15,537 nt of DNA from Pirellulales bacterium (GTDB lineage Bacteria > Planctomycetota > Planctomycetia > Pirellulales > JAICIG01), in assembly GCA_025924495.1 (NCBI GenBank), contig JAICIG010000161.1, positions 1 through 15,537 on the forward strand, given 5' to 3'. Position numbers and translations under genes: made by a program. This document shows positions 1 through 7,371 of this stretch, piece after piece. Position 1 is the stretch's first letter. Each line of letters begins with the position of its first letter. Under the pieces are notes generated by a model. It saw only the letters and a list, made by a program, of their open reading frames with translations. It ran no database searches and had not been told where the DNA came from.

Positions 1-126
1 GCGACAAAAGCGCGAACAAGCTCGATCTTTGGGCGTGCCCAAAAACGATTGGAGTGAACCCACGGCACATGGCCGAAGGCCGTAACTAGAAGTCAATTCT
101 CGCCAACGACGAAAACTGGATCGAAA

Positions 127-145
127 CTAGGCCGACTCGCAGGCA
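127..145 (+). repeat. 19-base intergenic motif, copy 1
   Basis: CTAGGCCGACTCGCAGGCA differs at one base from 4165-4183, in the same orientation. Both copies lie in non-coding DNA upstream of + strand genes, 518 and 209 bases before the chosen starts. Role unknown. Confidence 0.45.
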
Positions 146-165
146 GCATTCAAGAATGCTTTGCC
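142..165 (+). terminator. Hairpin after a possible left-edge gene end
   Basis: AGCATTC (145-151) and GAATGCT (154-160) form a 7-base inverted repeat around AA. GGC at 142-144 can pair with GCC at 163-165 across a small bulge. There is no T-run, so a classical intrinsic terminator is not shown. It lies about 50 bases after the two possible reading-frame ends at the left edge, which is the only reason to call it a terminator. Confidence 0.3.
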
Positions 166-662
166 CTCGCAGCAAACCGAGAGCCCACCGCTGAGCGAGC
201 ACTGGGGTATCCCAACTGGCATGGCCCGCCGGAAAAGCGTCAACCGCCCGGAGCCGTCAAAAAGCAGAGTACTCAGGGCCAGAAGCGGCTCATGCCCCCC
301 CGAGCTCTATCTGCTCCGCTCGAGGGCACCCCAACGATTCCTGTATCGTCTGGGCAACATGCCTATCTGTCAGGCAAGACTTAAAACTAACGAAATCTTA
401 TCCGCCGCTCAGGCTGTGTCAAGCGATCTATTGACGATTCCTGGCAAAATTGGCCCGACGAGTACATTTCCCCTCTGTTGGGTAGTTCACGTGAGGTTCG
501 GCACCCCGCCCGCGGCTACCGGACAGTCGTTGTTGTCGGCAAACTCGGCGGAATTCTTGCAGAATGCGCTATGTGATCGACCGATACAACCTCCAGCTAC
601 ATGCAATGAGCGCGCAGTTCACTTGGTGCGCGGCTGTCACGTTTTTTTGCTCGAGGCATGCG

Positions 663-2042
663 ATGAAAGCGGCAATTCGCTGGGGCGTCTGGACGGTCGT
701 GGCGATGCTGACCACGGCTTCCTCCCTGGTCGCCCAAGAGGGGCTGCGTTGGGAATCTGACTTGCAATCGGCTCAAAAGCTGGCGCGGCAGACGAACCGC
801 CTGGTTTTAATCCACTTTGGCGGCCCTTGGTGCGGACCTTGCCAGATGCTGGAGCAACGCGTCTTCAGCCAGCCCGGGTTTGGCCGCGAGCTGAATGCAG
901 ACTATGTGGCCGTCAAGGTCGACCCGCATGTGGCGCCGCAGATTGCCCGCAAGTACGGAATCGAACGCGTTCCGACCGACGTGGTGACGACGCCCAGCGG
1001 CCAGTTGATCTACCGCATCGCCAGCCCCGACACGGCGGGCCGTTATGTGGAAGCCCTGGCGAAGGCGGCAGCGGCGGCTCGGCCGCAACGGCAAGAGGCG
1101 CCGCCTCAAACCGAACCCGCATCGCCATCGCAAGTTGCCAGCAGCTCGCGTTACGGCGCCCCGGCTCCAGCGGCGCCTGCCGACCAACGCTACGCCGATT
1201 ACTACAACCGCCAGCAGGCGGTCGAGCGAGAGCCGTACCAACCGTCAGTGCAAAGCAGCCCCGATCAGGCCGGCCCAGTGCAAAACAGCGCCGTTCAAAA
1301 CAGCGCAGATCGCTATCCGGCGCAAACAACGACTCAAGCTTCCCTCTCCCAAACTCAATCGGCGGCCGGGCAAACCGCGCAGCCTGCCGCACCGGCCGTG
1401 GACCGCGATGCGGATCGTTATGCAGCCCGTTCGGCGGAATCCGATCCACGGCAAAATTCCCGTTATCCGATGAACCCCGCTGATCGTTATGCGACACACT
1501 CGCCGCAGGCCGAGCATGCGGGCGCCGAGCGTACGCAACCTGGCGAGAATCCGACAGCTCGCTATGCCGATTACCGCTCGGGTCAGGCGAGTCCGAACGC
1601 CTCGCCGTCGCCATCACAACAACCGCCCGCCAATCCTGTCGCCGGTAGCGATCCTGATTCGCTCGCGGCGAAGGTTCCGCCTGGCAATCCTCCGCTGGCA
1701 TACGACGGCTACAGTTCGGTAACGCTGGTGGAGCAGCGCAAGTGGGAAGCCGGCGATCCCAAATTTGGCGCCATCCACCGCGGCATGCTCTACTTGTTTA
1801 CCAGCCAGGCCGAACAGCAGAAATTTCTGGCTGAGCCTGATCGTTACGCACCGATGGTCCGCGGATACGATCCGGTGCTGGCCTTAGATCAGAACAAGGC
1901 TGTGCCGGGATCGCGAGAGTTCGGCGTTTATTGCGAAGGACGGATTTACTTGTTCTCGTCTGCCGAGACCCGGGACCATTTCGAGCTCAATACGAAGCGT
2001 TATAGCGCCGACATTCTGCAGGCCATGCGGCAATCTCGCTGA
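663..2042 (+). CDS. Exported thioredoxin-like protein with disordered linker and two YHS-like repeats
   Basis: The 459-aa product begins with a signal peptide (residues 1-24, basic start, hydrophobic core, LVA then Q), so it probably acts in the periplasm. A thioredoxin fold follows, with WCGPC at 56-60 and a VPT cis-Pro loop about 50 residues later; both redox cysteines are present, so thiol-disulfide exchange is plausible. A long Gln/Pro/Ala/Ser linker (about 145-340) repeatedly carries Arg-Tyr in contexts such as DRYA and RYADY. The C-terminus has two tandem YHS-like units: the first around LAYDGYSS to PDRYAP, the second around GYDPV to TKRYS, each with a YLF core. YHS units are often linked to metal-related proteins, but no metal site is evident. 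The frame is open from an ATG at 564; 663 was chosen because it begins the signal peptide and has a GAGG-like site just upstream. Domain calls are solid; the substrate is unknown. Confidence 0.88.
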   Translation: MKAAIRWGVWTVVAMLTTASSLVAQEGLRWESDLQSAQKLARQTNRLVLIHFGGPWCGPCQMLEQRVFSQPGFGRELNADYVAVKVDPHVAPQIARKYGIERVPTDVVTTPSGQLIYRIASPDTAGRYVEALAKAAAAARPQRQEAPPQTEPASPSQVASSSRYGAPAPAAPADQRYADYYNRQQAVEREPYQPSVQSSPDQAGPVQNSAVQNSADRYPAQTTTQASLSQTQSAAGQTAQPAAPAVDRDADRYAARSAESDPRQNSRYPMNPADRYATHSPQAEHAGAERTQPGENPTARYADYRSGQASPNASPSPSQQPPANPVAGSDPDSLAAKVPPGNPPLAYDGYSSVTLVEQRKWEAGDPKFGAIHRGMLYLFTSQAEQQKFLAEPDRYAPMVRGYDPVLALDQNKAVPGSREFGVYCEGRIYLFSSAETRDHFELNTKRYSADILQAMRQSR

Positions 2043-2068
2043 ACCGCGAAAAGTCACCGACTCGCGGT
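2043..2068. terminator. Inverted repeat between convergent genes
   Basis: ACCGCGA (2043-2049) and TCGCGGT (2062-2068) are perfect 7-base inverted arms around a 12-base loop. They lie between the convergent stops of the thioredoxin-like gene (2042) and the YecE gene (2076), where a bidirectional terminator would be expected. No T-run follows on either side, so this is a weak call. Confidence 0.35.
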
Positions 2069-2075
2069 CGCTCGA

Positions 2076-2834
2076 TTACGACGAGCTCGACAGCAGCAAA
2101 TCTCGAATGACAAAAGCGTTGGCCGGGGCGTGGCCATCGTAGCCGTTGTTGAAGAACACGTACGAAGTGCGTCCCTTGAGCAGAGGACGCAGCCGCCGAG
2201 CCCAAACGGCAAGCTCCGCCGCCGAATAGTCGTAATGATAGCGCTTCTTCCCCAGGCCGTGAAAACGGACGTAAAGCATATCGGTCGTCGGCCAGATGCT
2301 TTCGGGCATTGCCGGGTAGCTTAAGGCGACCAGCGCCGCATCGTGGCGACTCAAGGCGGCGGCAACGTCTTGATCCCACCAGCTCGGATGGCGAAACTCC
2401 ACCGCATGCCGTACGTTCTGCGGCAAGGCCGCGAGAAATTGTTCGAGCCGAGGCAAATCCTTGGCGAGCGTCGGCGGCAACTGCCAGAGGATGGCGCGAA
2501 GCGTTCGCAGTTGCAGCGATCTGGCAAAAAACTGCTCGAGCGCCTTCGCACATTCGGCCATTTGCAGGTGATGGGTGACCATGCGAGGGCCTTTGAGCAC
2601 TAAGTGGTAGTCTTCGGGCAGCACGCGATTCCAGGCGTCGATCATTACCTGGCTGGGCGTGCGATAGAAGCTGGCATTGATTTCCAGTGCATCGAATTGC
2701 GTTGCGTAATAAGCCAGTCGCGCCGGGCGTTTGACAGATTCCGGATAGAACACGCCCGCCCAGTCGTCGTAGGTCCAGCCCGATGTGCCTACGTGAACGG
2801 CGGCGGTACGCGCGCTTGTTTTGGTTGGCCCCAC
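2076..2834 (-). CDS. YecE family (DUF72) protein
   Basis: The 252-aa product matches the DUF72/YecE family, predicted TIM-barrel-like proteins of unsettled biochemical role. Visible signatures in order: GTSGWTYDDW near residue 17, LEINASFYRTPS, LKGPRMVTHH, AVEFRHPSWW, YVRFHG and, near the end, YVFFNNGYDGHAPANA. Length is normal for the family and no breaks are seen. The start is a GTG that directly follows the TAA of the upstream ABC ATPase gene (TAAGTG), with a purine-rich GAAGAGA stretch as likely ribosome site, so translation is probably coupled. It is the last gene of a three-gene unit. A functional link to the ABC ATPase is not evident from the sequence and may only reflect shared transcription. 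Confidence 0.9.
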   Translation of the reverse strand: MGPTKTSARTAAVHVGTSGWTYDDWAGVFYPESVKRPARLAYYATQFDALEINASFYRTPSQVMIDAWNRVLPEDYHLVLKGPRMVTHHLQMAECAKALEQFFARSLQLRTLRAILWQLPPTLAKDLPRLEQFLAALPQNVRHAVEFRHPSWWDQDVAAALSRHDAALVALSYPAMPESIWPTTDMLYVRFHGLGKKRYHYDYSAAELAVWARRLRPLLKGRTSYVFFNNGYDGHAPANAFVIRDLLLSSSS

Positions 2835-3803
2835 TTACTTGGTCTCTTCTGCGACTTTCTCTTGATCCGTGCCGCTTACCTCCTCGGCGACATGGTCGCC
2901 GGTGACGCGGAAGAAGAATCGCTCAAGGTCTTCCTCGTCGGGCTTAAGCCGGTTGATCGTCGCGCCGGCGCCTGCGGCAATGCGAAAGAATTGTACGGTG
3001 CTCCAAGCCGCCGGCACGGTGACCAGTGCACGAGAATCTCCGCTCTCTTTGACCACGGCTCCCGCTGACCGCAGGCCGGCGAAGAGTGCTTCGGCCGGAC
3101 CGTCCCAGCCGAGCTCGTAACGGTTGCCGGCATCGGCGCGCAGTTCTTGCATCGTTCCGGAGCGGATGACCGTGCCGCGGTCGAGTACGACGATCTGTTG
3201 GCAGATCCGTTCGACATCGCCGAGTAAGTGCGTGCAGAGAATGACGCTCTTGTTTGTCTCGGCGATCAGATCTTCGAGGAGTTGCAGCATGGCGATCCGG
3301 CCGGCGGGGTCCAATCCGTTCGTCGGCTCGTCGAGCAGCAACAGCTCGGGGTCGTGAACGAGCGCCGCGGCAAGCTTCAGCCGCTGCAAGTTGCCCGTTG
3401 AGTACTCTTCCAGTCGGCGGTAGCGCAGTTCGCCAAGGCCCAGATAATTGAGCACCTCATGCGCTCTGCGTCGGGCGTCCCGATGAGGCATGCCGTAGAG
3501 ATCGCCGGCGAGCGCGACATATTCGACGCCGCGCAGCACCGGCACCACAGCGGCCGATTCCGACATGTAACCGACGCGGCCTCGCAGTTGACGAGTAGAT
3601 CGCAGGATGTCGTAGCCCAGGATCGTACCGTAGCCGGCATCGGGCGGCAGCAGGCCGAGCAGGATTTTCAGCAAGGTCGATTTTCCTGCGCCATTATTGC
3701 CGACCAGGCCGACGGTGCCCGGTTCGAGCGCCAGCGTCACATCCCGCAGGGCGCGAAGCTGGCCGTAACTTCGGCTGACGTTGTGGATATCGACCAGCGG
3801 CAT
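2835..3803 (-). CDS. ABC transporter ATP-binding protein
   Basis: The 322-aa ATPase subunit resembles the export/multidrug type that pairs with an ABC-2 permease. The N-terminal ATPase domain shows Walker A GNNGAGKST (35-43), a degenerate signature YSTGNLQRLKLA (134-145) in place of LSGGQ, Walker B LLLLDEPT (154-161) and switch histidine in LCTH (His192). The Q-loop region reads VGYMSES and lacks the usual Gln. The C-terminal ~100 residues form an extension ending in LERFFFRVTG, as in many ATPases of this class. The ATG overlaps the stop of the upstream 86-aa gene by one base (TAATG), indicating coupled translation. No permease gene lies next to it in this window, so the membrane partner must be elsewhere or the protein has a non-transport role. 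The ATPase call is secure; the substrate cannot be named. Confidence 0.92.
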   Translation of the reverse strand: MPLVDIHNVSRSYGQLRALRDVTLALEPGTVGLVGNNGAGKSTLLKILLGLLPPDAGYGTILGYDILRSTRQLRGRVGYMSESAAVVPVLRGVEYVALAGDLYGMPHRDARRRAHEVLNYLGLGELRYRRLEEYSTGNLQRLKLAAALVHDPELLLLDEPTNGLDPAGRIAMLQLLEDLIAETNKSVILCTHLLGDVERICQQIVVLDRGTVIRSGTMQELRADAGNRYELGWDGPAEALFAGLRSAGAVVKESGDSRALVTVPAAWSTVQFFRIAAGAGATINRLKPDEEDLERFFFRVTGDHVAEEVSGTDQEKVAEETK

Positions 3804-4063
3804 TATGTCTTGGCGAGCAGTTCTTCGAGCAGCTTAGCCACCAGCGACGGATTGTCCGAGCCAACGATGTGCTCGATGCGCGAGGCAGGCACTTTGAGTT
3901 TTTCGAGCGATGCTTTGACCCGCTCCCACTGCTTGGCCCGCGCCTTGCCCTCCGCCAGGTACAGCTCCGTGACCTGTTCGCCTAACCGCTGCAACACAAT
4001 GGCGTCTTGGTTCTGGTAATAGTTCCGGATGATCTTTTCTTGGTACTTCGTCCGTTCCGCCAT
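3803..4063 (-). CDS. Small conserved-looking hypothetical protein, 86 aa
   Basis: This short acidic/basic, probably all-helical protein starts MAERTKYQEK and ends LLEELLAKT. It has no signal peptide, membrane segment or cysteine. The middle (LGEQVTELYLAEGKARAKQWERVKASLEKL) is strongly amphipathic and could form a helical hairpin. I do not recognise a named family. Evidence that it is real: a strong GGAGGG ribosome site 9 bases before the ATG, and a TAATG overlap with the downstream ABC ATPase gene. It heads the unit with the ABC ATPase and YecE. A role as a small partner of the ATPase is only a guess from position. Confidence 0.75.
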   Translation of the reverse strand: MAERTKYQEKIIRNYYQNQDAIVLQRLGEQVTELYLAEGKARAKQWERVKASLEKLKVPASRIEHIVGSDNPSLVAKLLEELLAKT

Positions 4064-4065
4064 CT

Positions 4066-4077
4066 GAGGGATCCCTC
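4066..4077 (-). promoter_or_regulatory. Palindrome covering the ribosome site of the 86-aa gene
   Basis: GAGGGATCCCTC is a perfect 12-base palindrome. Its half nearer the 5' end of the transcript forms most of the GGAGGG Shine-Dalgarno for the gene starting at 4063. It could be an operator or an RNA fold that hides the ribosome site, or chance. Confidence 0.3.
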
Positions 4078-4391
4078 CGGATAAAGAGTGCTGCGAACCA
4101 GATTTGTTTGGGTAAGTTTGGCCGATGAGGCGGCTTTGGCGGCTTGCTGCGATCAGTTTACCGGCTAGGCCGTCTCGCAGGCAAATCGGCTGGGTTTGGT
4201 GGAGAACTTGAAAAACCTGGACGCCGAACTGTACCGGAGCCTTTCGCCGGCGTCTGCCAGCAGACGTTTCCGTCTCTTAGGGCTCAGCGCAGGACACGGC
4301 GGAATCGTTGCAAGCACGGGCTCGGCTGGTCTTTGCGCCATGCGTCATTCGCCCTCGCGGAATTGCCGAGCGCGGTCTAAGATGGCCCCGC
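4078..4391. other. Divergent intergenic region upstream of murJ
   Basis: This ~315-base stretch separates the minus-strand 86-aa gene and murJ, so promoters for both should lie here, but I could not pick out convincing -35/-10 pairs. It contains the second copy of the 19-base motif (4165-4183) and a short hairpin, CGTCTG (4251-4256) with CAGACG (4261-4266) around CCAG. Open frames on the + strand (4144-4380, 4196-4411) have no protein-like features. Confidence 0.5.
4165..4183 (+). repeat. 19-base intergenic motif, copy 2
   Basis: CTAGGCCGTCTCGCAGGCA, 18 of 19 bases identical to 127-145 and in the same orientation, 209 bases before the murJ start. Role unknown. Confidence 0.45.
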
Positions 4392-6053
4392 ATGGCCAGC
4401 GTCGAACGTAGTCAGTTGTTTACGGGTTTACGCGTTACCAGCTTCGGTACGCTGGCGAGCCGCATTCTAGGCATGGTGCGAGACGTCGCTACGGCTGCCT
4501 TGCTGGGCTTATCTGGCGACGGCGTGATGGATGCGTTTGTCGTCGCGTTCCGCATTCCCAACTTGTTTCGCAGGCTGTTCGGCGAAGGGGCGCTGGCGGC
4601 TAGCTATCTGCCTGTGCTTTCGTCCCGTTTGGAACGCAACCGAAATGAGGCCTGGCAGTTGGCCAGCGTCACGCTGGTCTGGCTGGCGGTCATCCTGACT
4701 GCGGTGGTAGTAGTCGCCGAAGGGATTTGCGCGGCTCTCTGGTGGCTGTATGGCGATTTGCCCGGCATGACGCTGCTTGTCGGGTTGTCGGCCGTGATGT
4801 TGCCCTACCTGTTTTTCATTTGCCTGGCGGCTCAGGTCTCCGGAACGCTGCACGCACTATCCCACTTCAGTACTCCGGCTTTGGCGCCGACGCTGTTGAA
4901 TATCTGCTGGCTGGCGGCAATCTGGTTGATAGCGCCGCGGCTGACCGACAGCAAGGAATTGCAGGCCTATGTGCTGGCCGTCTCGGTGCTGGCCGCGGGC
5001 GTTTTGCAATTGGCGGCACAGTTGCCGGTGCTGCGCCGCCTGGGCTTCCGTTTCGATTACAACTGGCAGGCCAGCCGCGAGAGCGTGTGGCAGGTCGTCC
5101 GCTCGATGGGGCCAATGGTTCTCGGCCTGGCGGTTACGCAGCTCAATACGTTCTTCGACAGCTTGTTAGCTTGGGGACTGGCGGCGCCTGCCGACGGCAG
5201 TGAAACCATCGCCTGGCTGGGCGGCAACATTTCTTACCCCTTGAAGCAGGGAGCTGCCGCTGCGATTTATTACGGCGAGCGGTTGTATCAGTTTCCGCTC
5301 GGGTTGCTGGGCATGGCCGTGGCGACGGTCATCTTTCCGGCGCTCAGCCGTCATGCGGCTCGGGGGCAGCACGACCGCTTGGGCGAAGACCTGACGCTGG
5401 GACTGCGATTGGTGCTGTTTCTTGGCATTCCCGCGGGCGCTGGCCTGGTGCTGATCAGCGAACCGCTGGCTCGGCTGTTATTCGAGCATGGCGAATTCAC
5501 GGCAGAGGACGCAACACGCGTGGCGCGAATGATCAGCGGCTACGGCATCGGCGTGTGGGCTTATTGTGCCGTGCCGGTCGTCGTCCGCGGCTACTACGCC
5601 TTGGGCGATCAGAAGACCCCGCTTCAGGCGGGAGTCGCGGCCATGATGACGAATCTGGCGTTGAACCTGGCCCTCGTCTGGCCCTTGGCCGAAGCGGGGC
5701 TGGCTCTCTCGACGTCGTTTTCCGCGACGCTGCAGATTGGGTTGTTGTTGCTGCTTTTCTCCAGGCGTCGCGGCTATCTCGGCTGGGCGGATATTGGCCG
5801 CACGATGCTTTTGACGCTGACGGCCACGTTTGCCATGTTGCTGGCCGGGTACGCCGCCATGGCCTGGATTCCCCGCGATTTGGTCTTGAGCGACGAGATG
5901 GCCCGAGTCATTGCGCCGATCATCGCCGGCGGCGCCGCATTCGTGGCCGTCAGCCGCTGGCTGCGCGCGCCCGAATGGGCGTTGCTGTGGGGACGAGAGG
6001 CGGGGCCCGCGCAGGTCGATCCTTCCGAAGCGTCGGATCTGGAAGGCTCTTGA
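4392..6053 (+). CDS. murJ: MurJ lipid II flippase
   Basis: The 553-aa multi-spanning inner-membrane protein belongs to the MurJ/MviN family of the MOP superfamily, which moves lipid II across the membrane for peptidoglycan synthesis. The N-terminal signature is clear: SRILGMVRD (23-31), then MDAFVVAFRIPNLFRRLFGEGA (46-67), carrying the Arg, Asp and Glu residues of the conserved central cavity. The motif RLYQFPLGLLGMAVATVIFP in the middle is also typical. Hydrophobic segments run through to about residue 530, compatible with 14 helices, followed by a short polar tail. The frame is open from an ATG at 4308, but residues encoded before 4392 are Arg-rich and unlike the family; 4392 gives the expected N-terminus. 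There is no strong Shine-Dalgarno. The presence of MurJ fits an organism with peptidoglycan. Confidence 0.95.
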   Translation: MASVERSQLFTGLRVTSFGTLASRILGMVRDVATAALLGLSGDGVMDAFVVAFRIPNLFRRLFGEGALAASYLPVLSSRLERNRNEAWQLASVTLVWLAVILTAVVVVAEGICAALWWLYGDLPGMTLLVGLSAVMLPYLFFICLAAQVSGTLHALSHFSTPALAPTLLNICWLAAIWLIAPRLTDSKELQAYVLAVSVLAAGVLQLAAQLPVLRRLGFRFDYNWQASRESVWQVVRSMGPMVLGLAVTQLNTFFDSLLAWGLAAPADGSETIAWLGGNISYPLKQGAAAAIYYGERLYQFPLGLLGMAVATVIFPALSRHAARGQHDRLGEDLTLGLRLVLFLGIPAGAGLVLISEPLARLLFEHGEFTAEDATRVARMISGYGIGVWAYCAVPVVVRGYYALGDQKTPLQAGVAAMMTNLALNLALVWPLAEAGLALSTSFSATLQIGLLLLLFSRRRGYLGWADIGRTMLLTLTATFAMLLAGYAAMAWIPRDLVLSDEMARVIAPIIAGGAAFVAVSRWLRAPEWALLWGREAGPAQVDPSEASDLEGS

Positions 6054-6169
6054 AGCGAATGCAAGCCCGCCGCGTTTTTTAAGCCAGGCATTCTTCCAGG
6101 CGTTGCAGCAAGGGGTTAAAATTGTGGGTTTTGAGGCCGGCCGAATACTTCGAGAGCACAGGGACTTCG

Positions 6170-6550
6170 ATGCCAATCGTCAATTTCGTCAATGAAAAGA
6201 AGCAAGTGCAGGTGCCCGAGGGAGCGAACCTGCGGCAAGAGGCCCTCAAGGCGGGCGTCAAGCTCTACAACGGCATCAACGGCTACGGAGCCAAGTTGAA
6301 CGAGATCTTCAACTGCCACGGCCTCGGCCATTGCGGCACGTGTCGCGTGCTGATTACCAAGGGCATGGAAAACGCCAGCTCGCCCAGCCTGATGGAGAAA
6401 TTCACCTTCAAGTGCAATCCCGGCGCGATGTTCGCCCACATCGGCAACGAGGATAAGATGCGGCTGGCCTGCTGCACGAAGGTGATGGGCGACATGGACG
6501 TGGTTACCCGACCGCCGATGAACCTGACCGGCGAGAGCTTTTTCAGTTAG
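6170..6550 (+). CDS. [2Fe-2S] ferredoxin
   Basis: The 126-aa soluble protein carries a [2Fe-2S] ferredoxin fold. Cluster ligands are Cys49, Cys55 and Cys58 (CHGLGHCGTC, spacing C-x5-C-x2-C) and Cys101 in RLACC. The C-x5-C-x2-C spacing resembles adrenodoxin-type rather than plant-type (C-x4-C-x2-C) ferredoxins. Cys82 and Cys102 are extra. About 20 residues between the third and fourth ligands (SSPSLMEKFTFKCNPGAMFA) are longer than in minimal ferredoxins. The frame is open from 6122, but 6170 starts the typical MPIVNFVNEKK beta strand. A P-II family gene follows after 50 bases in the same direction. It is a likely electron carrier whose partner enzyme is not in the window. Confidence 0.92.
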   Translation: MPIVNFVNEKKQVQVPEGANLRQEALKAGVKLYNGINGYGAKLNEIFNCHGLGHCGTCRVLITKGMENASSPSLMEKFTFKCNPGAMFAHIGNEDKMRLACCTKVMGDMDVVTRPPMNLTGESFFS

Positions 6551-6600
6551 CCTTGCACATTGCCAAGAACGCCTCTAGTCGCCAGCCGGTAAGCCGCCTT

Positions 6601-6918
6601 GTGAAACAAATCGTCGCCATCGTCAAGCCGTTCCTGGCCGAGAAGGTGCTCGAGGGACTCAAGCGCGCCCCGCTCGAAGCGGTCAGCGTTCGCGAGGTGA
6701 AAGGCTACGGGCGGCAGAAGAACTATCTCGACCAATACCAGGGGAGCGAATACTCGCTGGCCTTTCTACCCAAGGTCGAGATCAATCTCTGGGTCGACGA
6801 CGCCCGCGTCGAAGAGATCATCCGCAAGATCGTCGAAGTCGCCCGCACCGGCCGCATGGGCGACGGCAAGATCTTCGTCCTCCCCGCCGAACCGAGCGAG
6901 CGGGTGGTGGAGATTTAA
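6601..6918 (+). CDS. P-II family signalling protein with shortened C-terminus
   Basis: P-II proteins are trimeric sensors of ATP/ADP and 2-oxoglutarate that control nitrogen and carbon metabolism. From the GTG at 6601 the product (105 aa) aligns without gaps to classical numbering: KxIxAIVKPF at the start, GRQK with Gln39, the T-loop with Tyr51 (GSEY) and Lys58, and the B-loop TGRMGDGKIF at 83-92 with Lys90. Arg101 is kept but residue 103 is Val instead of the usual Arg, and the protein ends at 105 rather than about 112, so the C-loop is cut short. A TTG at 6553 would add 16 residues not found in the family and was rejected. Gene order with a ferredoxin, rather than amtB or glnA, is unusual. 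Ligand binding is likely at least in part; the regulated target is unknown. Confidence 0.9.
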   Translation: MKQIVAIVKPFLAEKVLEGLKRAPLEAVSVREVKGYGRQKNYLDQYQGSEYSLAFLPKVEINLWVDDARVEEIIRKIVEVARTGRMGDGKIFVLPAEPSERVVEI

Positions 6919-6924
6919 AGAGCG

Positions 6925-7370
6925 CGGAGCAAATAGGAGCGGATCCAGCTCTTCAAGCGATATTTGGTGACACGCTGATTCATCGGGCTGGAGCGGTCGT
7001 TTCCGCAAGCGGCGAAATTCGGCTGCCAAGTTATTCGGCTGCCAAGTTATAAGCCAGCGGGCCATAAGGAATTTGATAATCGGCCGCATGGCGCCAAAGC
7101 AAAGCAACGCCCAGAGCTTGCCGGCGCCCGGCGGCGGAAAGCTGGCTGCAAAATAGGCGGCCGCATAAATCGGCCCGCCCCTGCGAACATGGCGGGTGCG
7201 CGTGAGGCTCGGCCGTCGTAATGCACGAGCGTCGCCCCGCTCGCGGAGATACGCTCATGCGCAATCGTCAAGGTAGCGAAATCAAGGTCGAGTCCCACTG
7301 CATAGGCGGATTTGCCGGCTAAATGCCGCAAGTGATTGCCAGGACCACAGCCGATATCCAAAAGCCCAGC
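6925..7370 (-). pseudogene. SAM-dependent methyltransferase remnant
   Basis: On the minus strand from about 7370, [17 protein letters not shown] is a clear class I methyltransferase motif I, followed by [18 protein letters not shown] (motif II region). The frame then loses protein character near RASRAPAMFAG. Downstream, another frame reads YQIPYGPLAYNLAAE and stops inside a 16-bp tandem duplication (7018-7049). Deleting one repeat copy joins it to FRRLRKRPLQPDESACHQ, which then runs into the end of the P-II gene without a stop. So at least two frame changes and loss of both ends are seen. Identification as a methyltransferase rests on motif I; the C-terminal part is less sure. Confidence 0.6.
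7018..7049. repeat. Perfect 16-bp tandem duplication
   Basis: TTCGGCTGCCAAGTTA occurs twice head to tail (7018-7033, 7034-7049). It lies in the methyltransferase remnant, where the extra 16 bases shift the frame and create a stop. Confidence 0.9.
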
Positions 7371-7371
7371 C

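Larger units (their letters stand above)
1..662. other. Left-edge intergenic region, no convincing gene
   Basis: No open frame here looks like a real protein. Two + frames read in from the left edge and stop at 83-85 and 88-90, so the last ~28 codons of a truncated gene may be present; neither tail is recognisable. A longer + frame (161-760) is rejected because it runs into the thioredoxin gene in another frame and has an erratic composition rich in Arg, Pro and Ser. The stretch holds a hairpin (142-165) and one copy of a 19-base motif (127-145) that recurs upstream of murJ. No promoter could be assigned with confidence. Confidence 0.5.

Noticed and set aside
161..760. Open + strand frame of 199 codons before the thioredoxin-like gene
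   Set aside because: It overlaps the signal peptide and N-terminus of a well-supported gene in another frame, lacks a ribosome site and has no recognisable motif.
807..1701. Several long open frames on both strands over the thioredoxin-like gene
   Set aside because: They are shadows of a GC- and repeat-rich coding region; their Arg/Pro-rich composition is typical of wrong frames.
5478..6176. 232-codon minus-strand frame opposite the 3' half of murJ
   Set aside because: Antisense to a clear membrane protein gene; Gln/Arg/His-rich and without motifs.
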